NCBI GenBank assembly: GCA_910585035.1
Contig: CAJUEF010000001.1
Coordinates: forward strand, 1 to 11,869
From: an uncultured Christensenellaceae bacterium
Lineage (GTDB): Bacteria > Bacillota > Clostridia > Christensenellales > MGBC116941
Direction: 5' to 3'
Length of the DNA: 11,869 nt
Shown here: positions 6,677 through 11,869 of the stretch, piece after piece
Layout: each line of letters opens with the position of its first letter
How positions within the stretch are numbered: position 1 is the stretch's first letter
The notes under the pieces: model-generated
The model's database searches: none
The model's input: only the letters and a program-made list of their open reading frames with translations
What the model was told of the DNA's origin: nothing
Position numbers and translations under genes: made by a program

Positions 6677-6720
6677 GATTTACATTGACAAAAGGTTTAA
6701 TTTTAAATATGTGGTGTCTA

Positions 6721-7172
6721 TTTAAAAAGGCTAAGGAAATTATATAATTATATTGACAAATTAAAAAAAAAGTAATATTTTAAAAACATAAATTAAATTT
6801 ACATTTTGTTTTCATAGTGTGGAGGTATGAATTATGAAAATTAAAAGATTGGCATGTTTGTCTTTAGCTTTGGTTTCCGTGGGAATTTTTTCTGTTGGCT
6901 GCGCTAACGGCGGTGTAAGCGGAATACCCGTAAATACGGCGCAGACATCTGATACAAGCAATATGACTTACAGCGATATTATTGCTAAATGGCATGATAT
7001 TGACAGCAAACAGGATACTCTTGACAGACAGGAAAAAGATTTAAAAAACAAATATATAAATGGTCAAATAACAAAAGAAGAATACACAGCTCAAATGTCT
7101 GAAATTGACAGACAAAAAGATGAACTGGAAAGACAAGAAGATGAGCTTGAGATACGCCTTGAGGCTTTAAAA
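6721..7172 (+). repeat. Duplicated segment, copy B (promoter and lipoprotein N-terminal half)
   Basis: This is the second copy of 4938-5388, in the same orientation, about 1.8 kb downstream. It keeps the TTGACA/TATTTT promoter with identical 17-bp spacing, the GGAGGT site, the lipoprotein signal and the first module. Differences are scattered substitutions. Separate homologous blocks follow downstream (last module at 7368-7544 and trailer at 7577-7646). Confidence 0.85.
6753..6781 (+). promoter_or_regulatory. Duplicated promoter of the second lipoprotein gene
   Basis: TTGACA (6753-6758), a 17-bp spacer and TATTTT (6776-6781), equivalent to 4970-4998. GGAGGT (6821-6826) precedes the ATG at 6834. 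Preservation in both copies suggests both genes are transcribed under the same control. Confidence 0.75.
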
Positions 7173-7544
7173 GCAGGAAATAATAGTGTGGCTACATCTG
7201 CTAATAAAGTCGACACTACTGTTGCGACTAAAGCCACTGCTTCTACTAAAGCTACTGCTGCTACTAAAGCCAACACCAATGCTGCGACTAAGGCTACTGC
7301 TGCTACTAAAGCCAAGACCAATGCTGTTACAAAAGCTAATTCCACGCCTAAATATAACAATTCAAATCTTGTATCTATTAAAAGAAGGCTTAACGAGCTT
7401 GAGCTTCAAGAGGATCAACTGGAATTAAAATATGCAAGGGGACAGATATCAAGATCGGAATATATAAGTCAAAAGAACAAGCTTGAAGCTGAGGAGAATG
7501 CGCTGGAAAGACAAGAAGACTTGCTTGAGGGAGATTTTGATTAA
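6834..7544 (+). CDS. Lipoprotein paralogue with two SHOCT-like modules
   Basis: The 236-residue product is a shortened paralogue of the 310-residue lipoprotein. The signal (Cys23 in SVGC) and first module (47-113) are nearly identical. Module two of the longer protein is missing. The C-terminal module (179-236, with KYARGQISRSEYISQ and terminal EGDFD) matches that protein's third module. The linker (about 120-172) is an Ala/Thr/Lys repeat of the ATKATAATKA type, encoded by tandem 42-bp units. Unlike the acidic modules the linker is basic, so it could contact acidic wall polymers such as teichoic acids; that is inference. The modules keep acidic residues at the same positions as in the paralogue, so the reading frame appears to be under selection. 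No other gene follows in its transcript before the promoter at 7695. Confidence 0.75.
   Translation: MKIKRLACLSLALVSVGIFSVGCANGGVSGIPVNTAQTSDTSNMTYSDIIAKWHDIDSKQDTLDRQEKDLKNKYINGQITKEEYTAQMSEIDRQKDELERQEDELEIRLEALKAGNNSVATSANKVDTTVATKATASTKATAATKANTNAATKATAATKAKTNAVTKANSTPKYNNSNLVSIKRRLNELELQEDQLELKYARGQISRSEYISQKNKLEAEENALERQEDLLEGDFD
7245..7328 (+). repeat. Two tandem 42-bp units in the lipoprotein linker
   Basis: The unit starting ACTAAAGCTACTGCTGCTAC (7245-7286) is followed directly by a second copy (7287-7328) that differs at four positions. A partial, more diverged unit precedes them. They encode TKATAATKANTNAA and TKATAATKAKTNAV. Such in-frame minisatellites can change copy number by slippage. 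Confidence 0.85.
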
Positions 7545-7576
7545 TAAAGTAAAGCAGTTATAAAAACCTTATGCTC

Positions 7577-7646
7577 TTTTTAAAAATATAAACGGCGTAC
7601 AGATATACATAAAACTTGGAAAGTTACGATTACGCTAAGTGAAAAG
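7577..7646 (+). repeat. Trailer of the duplication, second copy
   Basis: TTTTTAAAAATATAAACGG (7577-7595) is identical to 6307-6325. The following bases also align: ACATAAAACTTGGAAAGTTACG against ACATAAAATTTGGAGACTTA-type sequence at 6338-6357. At the place where the DUF6194 start codon ATG ATA AGC lies in copy A (6361), copy B reads ACG CTA AGT. The similarity then fades. Confidence 0.65.
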
Positions 7647-7685
7647 TTTAAAAAGAAGAAAAAATAAATTTTATAAGCAAAAAGT

Positions 7686-7717
7686 AAGCAGGTGTTGACC
7701 AAAGGCAATGCCTGCTT
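7686..7717. other. Inverted repeat overlapping a promoter (operator or terminator)
   Basis: AAGCAGGTGTTG (7686-7697) and CAATGCCTGCTT (7706-7717) form a 12-bp dyad with two G-T pairs in RNA and an 8-bp centre. It spans from upstream of the -35 to the base before the -10 of the promoter at 7695-7723. It could be a repressor operator, or a terminator of the preceding lipoprotein transcript, although it is not followed by a T tract. Confidence 0.55.
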
Positions 7718-7723
7718 TATAAT
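7695..7723 (+). promoter_or_regulatory. Near-consensus promoter of the zinc-ribbon/DUF2085 pair
   Basis: TTGACC (7695-7700), a 17-bp spacer and perfect TATAAT (7718-7723). The predicted start is about 7730, leaving a leader of about 30 nt before ATG 7760. The spacer is largely occupied by the right arm of the inverted repeat at 7686-7717, so a protein bound there would block polymerase. Confidence 0.75.
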
Positions 7724-7759
7724 TAATAAGATAATTGTCGAAAAAGGATTGATGTAAAG

Positions 7760-7990
7760 ATGATATGCCCAAAATGCGGAAGTAACGATGTGGACAATAT
7801 TCCGGTTACTCACACTACAACAACGGAAGATATTAAAGGCTTTGACGGCTGTAACGCTTGCTGCGGATATTTGCTCTTTGGATGGGTAGGTATTTTATGC
7901 GGTCTTTGCGGAATGGGAGAGGGAAGAAGAAAGGTTACTCATACTACAAAAATAGAGCATGTATGTCGGAATTGTGGGAAAAGGTTTTAA
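7760..7990 (+). CDS. Small LITAF-like zinc-ribbon protein with hydrophobic insert
   Basis: The 76-residue product begins MICPKCGS and ends CRNCGKRF, so two CxxC knuckles at the extreme ends could form one zinc ribbon. Between them lies a Cys/Gly-rich hydrophobic stretch (about 31-52, CNACCGYLLFGWVGILCGLC) that could dip into the membrane. The layout (CxxC, hydrophobic hairpin, HxCxxCG) recalls LITAF-type membrane-associated zinc proteins. The hydrophobic part is bracketed by two VTHTT motifs (16-20 and 59-63), giving an internal symmetry. The ribosome binding site is unclear: AAAGGA (7743-7748) is 11 bases from the ATG, and ATG-TAA (7752-7757) lies between. The gene overlaps the next one by 28 bp in another frame, so they are probably translationally coupled. 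Function unknown. Confidence 0.7.
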   Translation: MICPKCGSNDVDNIPVTHTTTTEDIKGFDGCNACCGYLLFGWVGILCGLCGMGEGRRKVTHTTKIEHVCRNCGKRF

Positions 7991-8325
7991 ATTTTTTTAA
8001 CTATATTGGTGATCACAGCGGATGCCATCAAATACCTGAGAGGTGCTTTACTGTTAAAGGATATACCTTTCCTATGTGTACAAGATGCACCGGAGCGCTG
8101 CTCGGTCAAATTGCCGCATGTGTGTTAGCAGGATTTAAGGTAGTGTTAAATCCCATATCAGGGATTATTATGCTTAGTATAATGGGGGCAGACTGGCTTT
8201 TGCAAAGGCTGGGCATAAAACAGTCTACAAATTTCAGGAGGTTTATTACCGGAATAATAGGCGGCTTTGGACTTTTTACCCTGTACTTTAATATTGGCAT
8301 ATTCATATTTAAGATAATATTTTAA
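7963..8325 (+). CDS. DUF2085 family membrane protein
   Basis: From ATG 7963 the product is 120 residues, a normal length for DUF2085. The diagnostic motifs are GDHSGCHQIPERCF (16-29) and FPMCTRCTGALLG (36-48), which give a Cys/His set (Cys21, His22, Cys39, Cys42) that could bind a metal. About three hydrophobic helices follow (44-60, 62-80, 92-118). The in-frame codon at 7858 would add 35 residues lying wholly inside the zinc-ribbon gene, with no family resemblance, so I reject it. No strong ribosome binding site precedes 7963, and the start lies 28 bp inside the upstream gene, which suggests coupled translation. The family is widespread and uncharacterised. The pairing of two small Cys-rich membrane proteins hints at a shared metal- or redox-related role. 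Confidence 0.8.
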   Translation: MSELWEKVLNFFNYIGDHSGCHQIPERCFTVKGYTFPMCTRCTGALLGQIAACVLAGFKVVLNPISGIIMLSIMGADWLLQRLGIKQSTNFRRFITGIIGGFGLFTLYFNIGIFIFKIIF

Positions 8326-8351
8326 GGATGCTGAAAGCAGCATCCTTTTTT
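8324..8351 (+). terminator. Rho-independent terminator after DUF2085
   Basis: AAGGATGCTG pairs perfectly with CAGCATCCTT around AAAG, followed by further Ts (to 8351). It overlaps the stop region of the DUF2085 gene and lies 32 bp from the end of the convergent TfoX-like gene. In the minus direction there is no comparable T tract. Confidence 0.9.
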
Positions 8352-8383
8352 GCAGGAAATTTAAAAATTATAACGGTTTTATA

Positions 8384-8719
8384 TTAACTGGATTTTTTAA
8401 CCTTTGGTTTTTTAGGCTTTGGCATTGGAAGCTCGTTATATGTTGCAGAAATAAATTCAGCCATCAGTTCTTTGTTATCAACGTCTTCAATCAGAAAATG
8501 CGGTTTGGCATTTGTATAGGGGGACGCCTCTTCGCACCCGGGAATTATTTCTGCTCCCGCTTTTGTCTTTTTTACAAAAAACTGATCATCGCAAATAAGA
8601 CCTATAATTTTTGAATTACAGTAAACACCATAATCACCGAACATTTTTCTGTATGTAATTTCTCCCGCTCCGGAAATTTGTTCACAAACATATTCTACAA
8701 AATCTATATTTGAAGCCAT
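8384..8719 (-). CDS. TfoX N-terminal-domain protein
   Basis: The 111-residue product is a stand-alone TfoX_N domain. It has the family's RKMFGDYGVYC motif (24-34), then IIGLICDDQFFVKKT and SPYTNAKPHF. It ends in a basic Pro/Lys tail (98-111). In gamma-proteobacteria TfoX/Sxy controls competence through CRP, but single-domain Firmicute homologues are common and their role is not established, so competence should not be inferred. The ATG at 8719 is preceded on the minus strand by AGGGGG (8725-8730) with 5-bp spacing. A TATAAT lies at 8764-8769 (minus) with only a poor -35. The gene is transcribed alone, convergent with the zinc-ribbon/DUF2085 unit and divergent from the ABC-F gene. Confidence 0.85.
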   Translation of the reverse strand: MASNIDFVEYVCEQISGAGEITYRKMFGDYGVYCNSKIIGLICDDQFFVKKTKAGAEIIPGCEEASPYTNAKPHFLIEDVDNKELMAEFISATYNELPMPKPKKPKVKKSS

Positions 8720-8763
8720 ATAAACCCCCTGTTTTTTATAATATTTTTAAAATAGGTATTTAT

Positions 8764-8769
8764 ATTATA
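8764..8769 (-). promoter_or_regulatory. Possible -10 element for the TfoX-like gene
   Basis: TATAAT on the minus strand, 45 bp upstream of the start codon. The base run 17 bp further upstream (TTAAAA) is a weak -35. The 190-bp gap between the divergent genes holds nothing else clear except a plus-strand TATAAT at 8870-8875 that could serve the ABC-F gene. Confidence 0.35.
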
Positions 8770-8869
8770 TCAAAAAGATATTGGAATTTTAAGTGTTAAT
8801 TAATTTAAAATAATTGGCTTATATATTTATAATATAAAAACGGAGCTTTATAAAAGAGAAAACTTATTG

Positions 8870-8875
8870 TATAAT
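8870..8875 (+). promoter_or_regulatory. Possible -10 element for the ABC-F gene
   Basis: TATAAT on the plus strand. TTTATA lies 18 bp upstream as a weak -35. Transcription from here would start near 8882, leaving an untranslated leader of about 120 nt before ATG 9002. That leader contains the short frame described at 8961-8975. Confidence 0.35.
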
Positions 8876-8960
8876 TACTAACTGAAAAATAAACTGTTTA
8901 ATACATTTAGTGTGGAAAATTTTAAGAAAGGAGCAGCGGTTTTCAAAGAGGCGGTTGTGC

Positions 8961-8975
8961 ATGTATACTTTGTGA
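8961..8975 (+). other. Four-codon upstream reading frame in the ABC-F leader
   Basis: ATG TAT ACT TTG TGA encodes MYTL. A GAGGCGG sequence (8949-8955) lies about six bases upstream of this ATG, a better ribosome binding site than any in front of the in-frame ABC-F starts at 8978, 8990 or 9002. Leader peptides occur upstream of some ABC-F genes and can control them by attenuation, but I see no attenuator hairpin here, so the role is speculative. Confidence 0.3.
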
Positions 8976-9001
8976 AAATGACTTGCTGCATGGCGTTTAA
9001 G

Positions 9002-10903
9002 ATGATACTTTCACTAAAAGACGTGACTAAATATTATGGCGGAGACGAGGTTTTTAAAGGGGTAAACTGCACCATTGAAAAGGGAGACAAAGTTGGGCTT
9101 ATTGGAAGAAACGGCTGCGGAAAAACCACTCTTTTAAATATAATTTGTAAAGGCGAAGAAATAGACGGTGGCGAGGTAAGCATTACCGGCAGCGCAACTG
9201 TTGGTTTTCTGGCCCAGGATAGCGGACTTAGCAGCAATTCAACTATTATGGATGAAATGCGTCAGGTCTTTTCAGACCTTCTTGGGAAAGAAAATAAAAT
9301 GAAAGCTTTAAGAAAGCAGATGGAGAATCTTTTGGAAGGCTCTGAGGAATATAAAAACGTAATGGCGGAATATTCCCGTTTAAGCAGCTATTTTGAGCAA
9401 ATGGACGGCTATAATATAGATTATAAAATAAAGCGCGTACTTAACGGATTTGGGTTTAATGATAAAGATATGGATACAGTTATCAGCACTTTATCCGGAG
9501 GAGAGAAAACGCGTCTTGCCTTTTGTAAGCTGCTGCTTGCTGCTCCTGATCTGCTTGTGCTGGATGAACCTACAAATCATCTGGATGTGGATACCCTTTT
9601 TTGGCTGGAGGAGTATTTAAAGGAATATAATGGAGCTATTTTAATAGTATCCCATGACAGATATTTCCTCGATAAAGTTGTGAGCAAAATATGGGAGATT
9701 GAGCTGGGAAGTCTTAGGACATATAAAGGCAACTATTCCAAGTACGTGGTTTTAAAGGAAGAATATGTTGCAAGGGCCATGAAGGAATATGAACAGCAGC
9801 AAAATATGATTTCTTCTTATGAAGATTACATACAAAAAAATATGGCAAGGGCTTCTACATCAAAAAGCGCAAGAAGCAGGGTGAATGCTCTTGAAAATAT
9901 GGAGATTTTGGAAAAGCCTTTTGTTGATAAAAAAAGACCTAAATTAAGCTTTGATTTTGACATTAAAACCGGTTTTGACGTTTTATCCGTTAAGGATATG
10001 GAAATAGGATATAATAGAGTTTCTCTTATCAGTAATATTAATCTTGATGTTAAAAGAGGAGAATTTATTGCTGTTGTAGGTAAAAACGGCTGTGGAAAAT
10101 CAACCTTTTTAAAATGTCTTACAGGTGGAGAGAAACCAATTTCAGGAGTGTTTACCTTTGGAAAAAATGTAAAGGTGGGTTATTATGACCAGGAGCACCT
10201 TAGTTTAAATTCTAAAAACACGTTTTTAAATGAAGTATGGAATAGATTTCCACGTTTAAACGAGCAGCAGATAAGGTCTGTACTGGGTTCTGTTTTAATA
10301 GGAGGTGATGACGTTAATAAACAGATTGGCGTACTTAGCGGCGGAGAAAAGGCAAAGGTGCTGTTTGCCATACTCAGGCTTGAAAAACCAAATGTATTGC
10401 TTTTGGATGAGCCGACCAATCATCTGGATATTGCTTCCAAAGAGGTTGTGGAAAAGGCGTTGTCAAATTATGAGGGAACTGTTATTGCCGTATCTCACGA
10501 CAGATATTTTATAAGTAAGCTGTTTGGTAAAATACTCTATGTAGACAGCGGGCGAATGAAGGAATATACAGGCAGCTATGAAGGCTTTGTTAAATTTATT
10601 TCTGAAAGCAGGGCAGAAGAAAAAACGTCTGTTAAAGAAAGAAAGCAGCCGGAGGGAGGATATAAAACCAGGGAACAAAAGCGTCAGCAGGCAAAGCAAA
10701 GACAAAAGGTGTCCCTTGTGGAAGCAGAGCTGGAAACAGTTGAAATGGAGATTTCCAGAATAGAAGAAGAAATGTCCTGCGGTGAGGCTGTAAGCAATTA
10801 TGAAGTTATGGAATCTCTTTGCGTTGATTTGGAAAAACTTAAAAAACAGCAGGAGGAACTTTATAATGTTTGGGAGGAGCTTATGAATAATCTTGACGAT
10901 TAG
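9002..10903 (+). CDS. ydiF: ABC-F ATPase, YdiF type (ribosome-associated)
   Basis: From ATG 9002 the product is 633 residues, close to B. subtilis YdiF (about 640). It has two ABC domains and no membrane segment. Domain one: Walker A GRNGCGKTT (35-43), signature LSGGEKTR (164-171), Walker B LLVLDEP (184-190), switch SHDR (217-220). An interdomain linker (about 245-310, with NMARASTSKSARSR) is the P-site tRNA-interaction region of ABC-F proteins. Domain two: GKNGCGKST (360-368), LSGGEK (445-450), VLLLDEP (465-471), SHDR (498-501). A C-terminal coiled coil follows (about 550-630). All catalytic motifs are intact. ABC-F proteins act on the ribosome E site to relieve stalled translation; some relatives confer antibiotic protection, but this subgroup is usually housekeeping. 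The frame opens at GTG 8912, but the conserved family N-terminus begins at MILSLKDV, so I chose 9002. ATG 8978 and 8990 remain possible. Confidence 0.9.
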   Translation: MILSLKDVTKYYGGDEVFKGVNCTIEKGDKVGLIGRNGCGKTTLLNIICKGEEIDGGEVSITGSATVGFLAQDSGLSSNSTIMDEMRQVFSDLLGKENKMKALRKQMENLLEGSEEYKNVMAEYSRLSSYFEQMDGYNIDYKIKRVLNGFGFNDKDMDTVISTLSGGEKTRLAFCKLLLAAPDLLVLDEPTNHLDVDTLFWLEEYLKEYNGAILIVSHDRYFLDKVVSKIWEIELGSLRTYKGNYSKYVVLKEEYVARAMKEYEQQQNMISSYEDYIQKNMARASTSKSARSRVNALENMEILEKPFVDKKRPKLSFDFDIKTGFDVLSVKDMEIGYNRVSLISNINLDVKRGEFIAVVGKNGCGKSTFLKCLTGGEKPISGVFTFGKNVKVGYYDQEHLSLNSKNTFLNEVWNRFPRLNEQQIRSVLGSVLIGGDDVNKQIGVLSGGEKAKVLFAILRLEKPNVLLLDEPTNHLDIASKEVVEKALSNYEGTVIAVSHDRYFISKLFGKILYVDSGRMKEYTGSYEGFVKFISESRAEEKTSVKERKQPEGGYKTREQKRQQAKQRQKVSLVEAELETVEMEISRIEEEMSCGEAVSNYEVMESLCVDLEKLKKQQEELYNVWEELMNNLDD

Positions 10904-10921
10904 CCGATAAAAGTATAAAAT
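10893..10921 (+). promoter_or_regulatory. Promoter of the cobalamin riboswitch transcript
   Basis: TTGACG (10893-10898), a 17-bp spacer and TAAAAT (10916-10921). The -35 lies inside the last codons of ydiF. The predicted start near 10928 falls just before the first paired base of the aptamer (10931), which supports it as the riboswitch promoter. No terminator separates ydiF from it, so some read-through is possible. Confidence 0.65.
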
Positions 10922-10930
10922 ATTAACGTA

Positions 10931-11093
10931 TTATGGTTGCACAGCATTAATAGGGAATAAGGTGAAATGCCTTAACAGCCCCCGCTACTGTATAAAGCCG
11001 CAGCAAGGCGAACAGGTTTGTTCGGTCACTGGAAATTTCCGGGAAGGCAAACGAGCTGCTAAAAAGAGCTTTGAGTCAGGAGACCTGCCATAA
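10931..11093 (+). ncRNA. Cobalamin (B12) riboswitch aptamer
   Basis: Closing stem TTATGG (10931-10936) with CCATAA (11088-11093). The conserved core is present: TTAATAGGGAA, GGTGAAATGCC, AACAGCCCCCGCTACTGT, GGTCACTGG, GGGAAGGC, and the 3' block GAGTCAGGAGACCTGCC that pairs within the core. The order and sequence match the classical AdoCbl-type aptamer (Rfam Cobalamin). Binding of a cobalamin form is expected to switch off the gene downstream through the terminator at 11179-11201. Confidence 0.95.
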
Positions 11094-11178
11094 TATTATC
11101 TAATGCGTCGCAAGGGGTGTGTGCATGCTTAGTATCATGGCTGTTATATTTTAATGTCTGTGAGCAAGTTTGCATATT

Positions 11179-11201
11179 AAAGACCCTTTAGGGTCTTTTT
11201 T
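11179..11201 (+). terminator. Intrinsic terminator of the riboswitch expression platform
   Basis: AAAGACCC pairs with GGGTCTTT around TTTA, followed by a T tract. It lies 85 bp after the aptamer and 42 bp before the DUF4430 lipoprotein start. The position fits a ligand-induced transcriptional OFF switch. I could not identify a convincing antiterminator strand by eye in 11094-11178. Confidence 0.85.
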
Positions 11202-11243
11202 CATTTTTCTTGGCGCAAAATAAATTTATCGGAGGGATAAGAA

Positions 11244-11768
11244 ATGAAGGAAAGAACAAATTTGTGGATGAAGAAAAGCGCTTTTGCACTGGCACTTTTA
11301 ATGGCGCTTATGATGGGGCTTGCAGGATGTGATAAAGGCGAACAAAAAACACCTGATACTACGGCGGCTACACAGGCGCAGGTACAAAACGCAGCGCAGG
11401 TTTCCATTGCTATTACATGTAAAAGTGCAGCGGAAAACATGGACAAGGTGCCTGCAAATAAAAAAGAGTTTGTGCCTGAAAACGGAATAATATTTTCCAA
11501 GGAAAATGTAAGCATTCAAAGCGGGGAGACTGCGTTTGAATTTATTAAAAAGGTTTGCAGCGAAAACAATATACAGATGGATTATGCTGAGGGCATGATT
11601 TATGTTAAGAGCCTTGGAAACTTAAATGAAAAGGATTGCGGCGCAGAAAGCGGATGGATGTATAAGGTAAATGGTGAAAGCCCAAGCGTTGGTGTTGATC
11701 AATATACCCTGAAAGATGGGGACAAGGTTGAGTTTTTCTATATTCTTACTTATGCAGAAGCTATGTAA
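11244..11768 (+). CDS. DUF4430 (transcobalamin-like) lipoprotein, B12-regulated
   Basis: The 174-residue product has a lipoprotein signal with lipobox LAGC (Cys29) and an Asp at +2. A Thr/Ala/Gln linker follows (33-50), then a DUF4430-type domain (about 85-167). Its hallmarks are SGETAFEFIKKVCSENNI, SGWMYKVNG (136-144), the PSVGVDQY turn, and LKDGDKVEFFY (156-166). DUF4430 resembles the C-terminal beta domain of intrinsic factor and transcobalamin. Together with the B12 riboswitch directly upstream, this suggests a surface protein that captures cobalamin for an uptake system. That role is inference: relatives also occur as general surface domains and the transporter is not in this window. GGAGGG (11231-11236) lies seven bases before the ATG. 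About 100 bp after the stop remain in the window, with no terminator visible, so the operon may continue. Confidence 0.85.
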   Translation: MKERTNLWMKKSAFALALLMALMMGLAGCDKGEQKTPDTTAATQAQVQNAAQVSIAITCKSAAENMDKVPANKKEFVPENGIIFSKENVSIQSGETAFEFIKKVCSENNIQMDYAEGMIYVKSLGNLNEKDCGAESGWMYKVNGESPSVGVDQYTLKDGDKVEFFYILTYAEAM

Positions 11769-11869
11769 TAAAAGTTTTACTTAGCTAAAACATTGCGCCT
11801 TCCTTTAAATATTTGCTTGCGTAAAGAGTTATTATACTGTAATATATTAAAATAAGTTATATAATTTGG

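Noticed and set aside
7091..7428. Open frames on both strands rich in Leu or Ala/Val
   Set aside because: They are by-products of the 42-bp Ala/Thr/Lys repeat in the lipoprotein gene.
7858..7962. N-terminal extension of the DUF2085 protein
   Set aside because: These 35 codons lie inside the zinc-ribbon gene in another frame and do not resemble the family; the conserved region starts after ATG 7963.
8384..8719. Competence regulator Sxy/TfoX
   Set aside because: Only the N-terminal domain is present, and the competence role is known from gamma-proteobacteria, not from such clostridial proteins.
9002..10903. Antibiotic-resistance ABC-F
   Set aside because: The motifs, length and C-terminal coiled coil match the housekeeping YdiF group; nothing in the sequence supports resistance.
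11201..11519. Minus-strand open frames opposite the DUF4430 lipoprotein
   Set aside because: No ribosome binding site or motif; fully antisense to a well-supported gene.
11769..11869. Possible promoter (TATAAT near the window end)
   Set aside because: AT-rich DNA with no matching -35 and no gene visible before the window ends.

Overview
The window looks like chromosome from a low-GC, Gram-positive anaerobe of the class Clostridia. The reasons are the AT-rich composition, strong AGGAGG-type ribosome binding sites, TTGACA/TATAAT promoters, a clostridial-type 6S RNA, a DUF4364 regulator, a YdiF-type ABC-F protein, CCA-encoding tRNA genes and several lipoproteins. I cannot name the genus or species from sequence alone.

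Layout. Positions 1-1518 hold a cytosolic YncE-like beta-propeller gene that converges on, and overlaps by 9 bp, a minus-strand DUF4364 gene. Positions 1580-1895 are non-coding and carry a 6S RNA with its own promoter and a downstream terminator. Positions 1992-2729 encode an exported coiled-coil protein with a C-terminal 3D domain; it appears to start at an ATT codon. Positions 2944-3182 are a compact tRNA-Gln(CUG)/tRNA-Glu(CUC) unit with a textbook promoter and terminator. Positions 3259-4899 encode a very AT-rich polytopic membrane protein resembling GT-C glycosyltransferases. Positions 4938-7650 are an imperfect tandem duplication carrying three related surface proteins (two lipoproteins and one membrane-anchored) built from SHOCT-like modules, with a decayed DUF6194 gene between the copies. 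Positions 7695-8351 hold a zinc-ribbon gene overlapping a DUF2085 membrane-protein gene, with a strong promoter and terminator. Positions 8384-8719 (minus) encode a TfoX N-terminal-domain protein. Positions 9002-10903 encode the ABC-F ATPase YdiF. Positions 10893-11768 form a cobalamin module: promoter, B12 riboswitch, intrinsic terminator, and a lipoprotein with a DUF4430 (transcobalamin-like) domain.

How the parts work together. Most units are monocistronic or bicistronic with visible promoters and terminators, so this is mainly ordinary housekeeping chromosome. Two parts stand out. One is the duplicated SHOCT-like surface-protein cluster, which shows module loss, gene loss and a degraded passenger gene. 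The other is the riboswitch-controlled DUF4430 lipoprotein, whose regulation argues for a role in B12 capture. I found no CRISPR array, insertion sequence, phage gene or obvious defence system. The least-described candidates are the modular family ending in DFD and the inverted repeat lying across the promoter of the zinc-ribbon gene.
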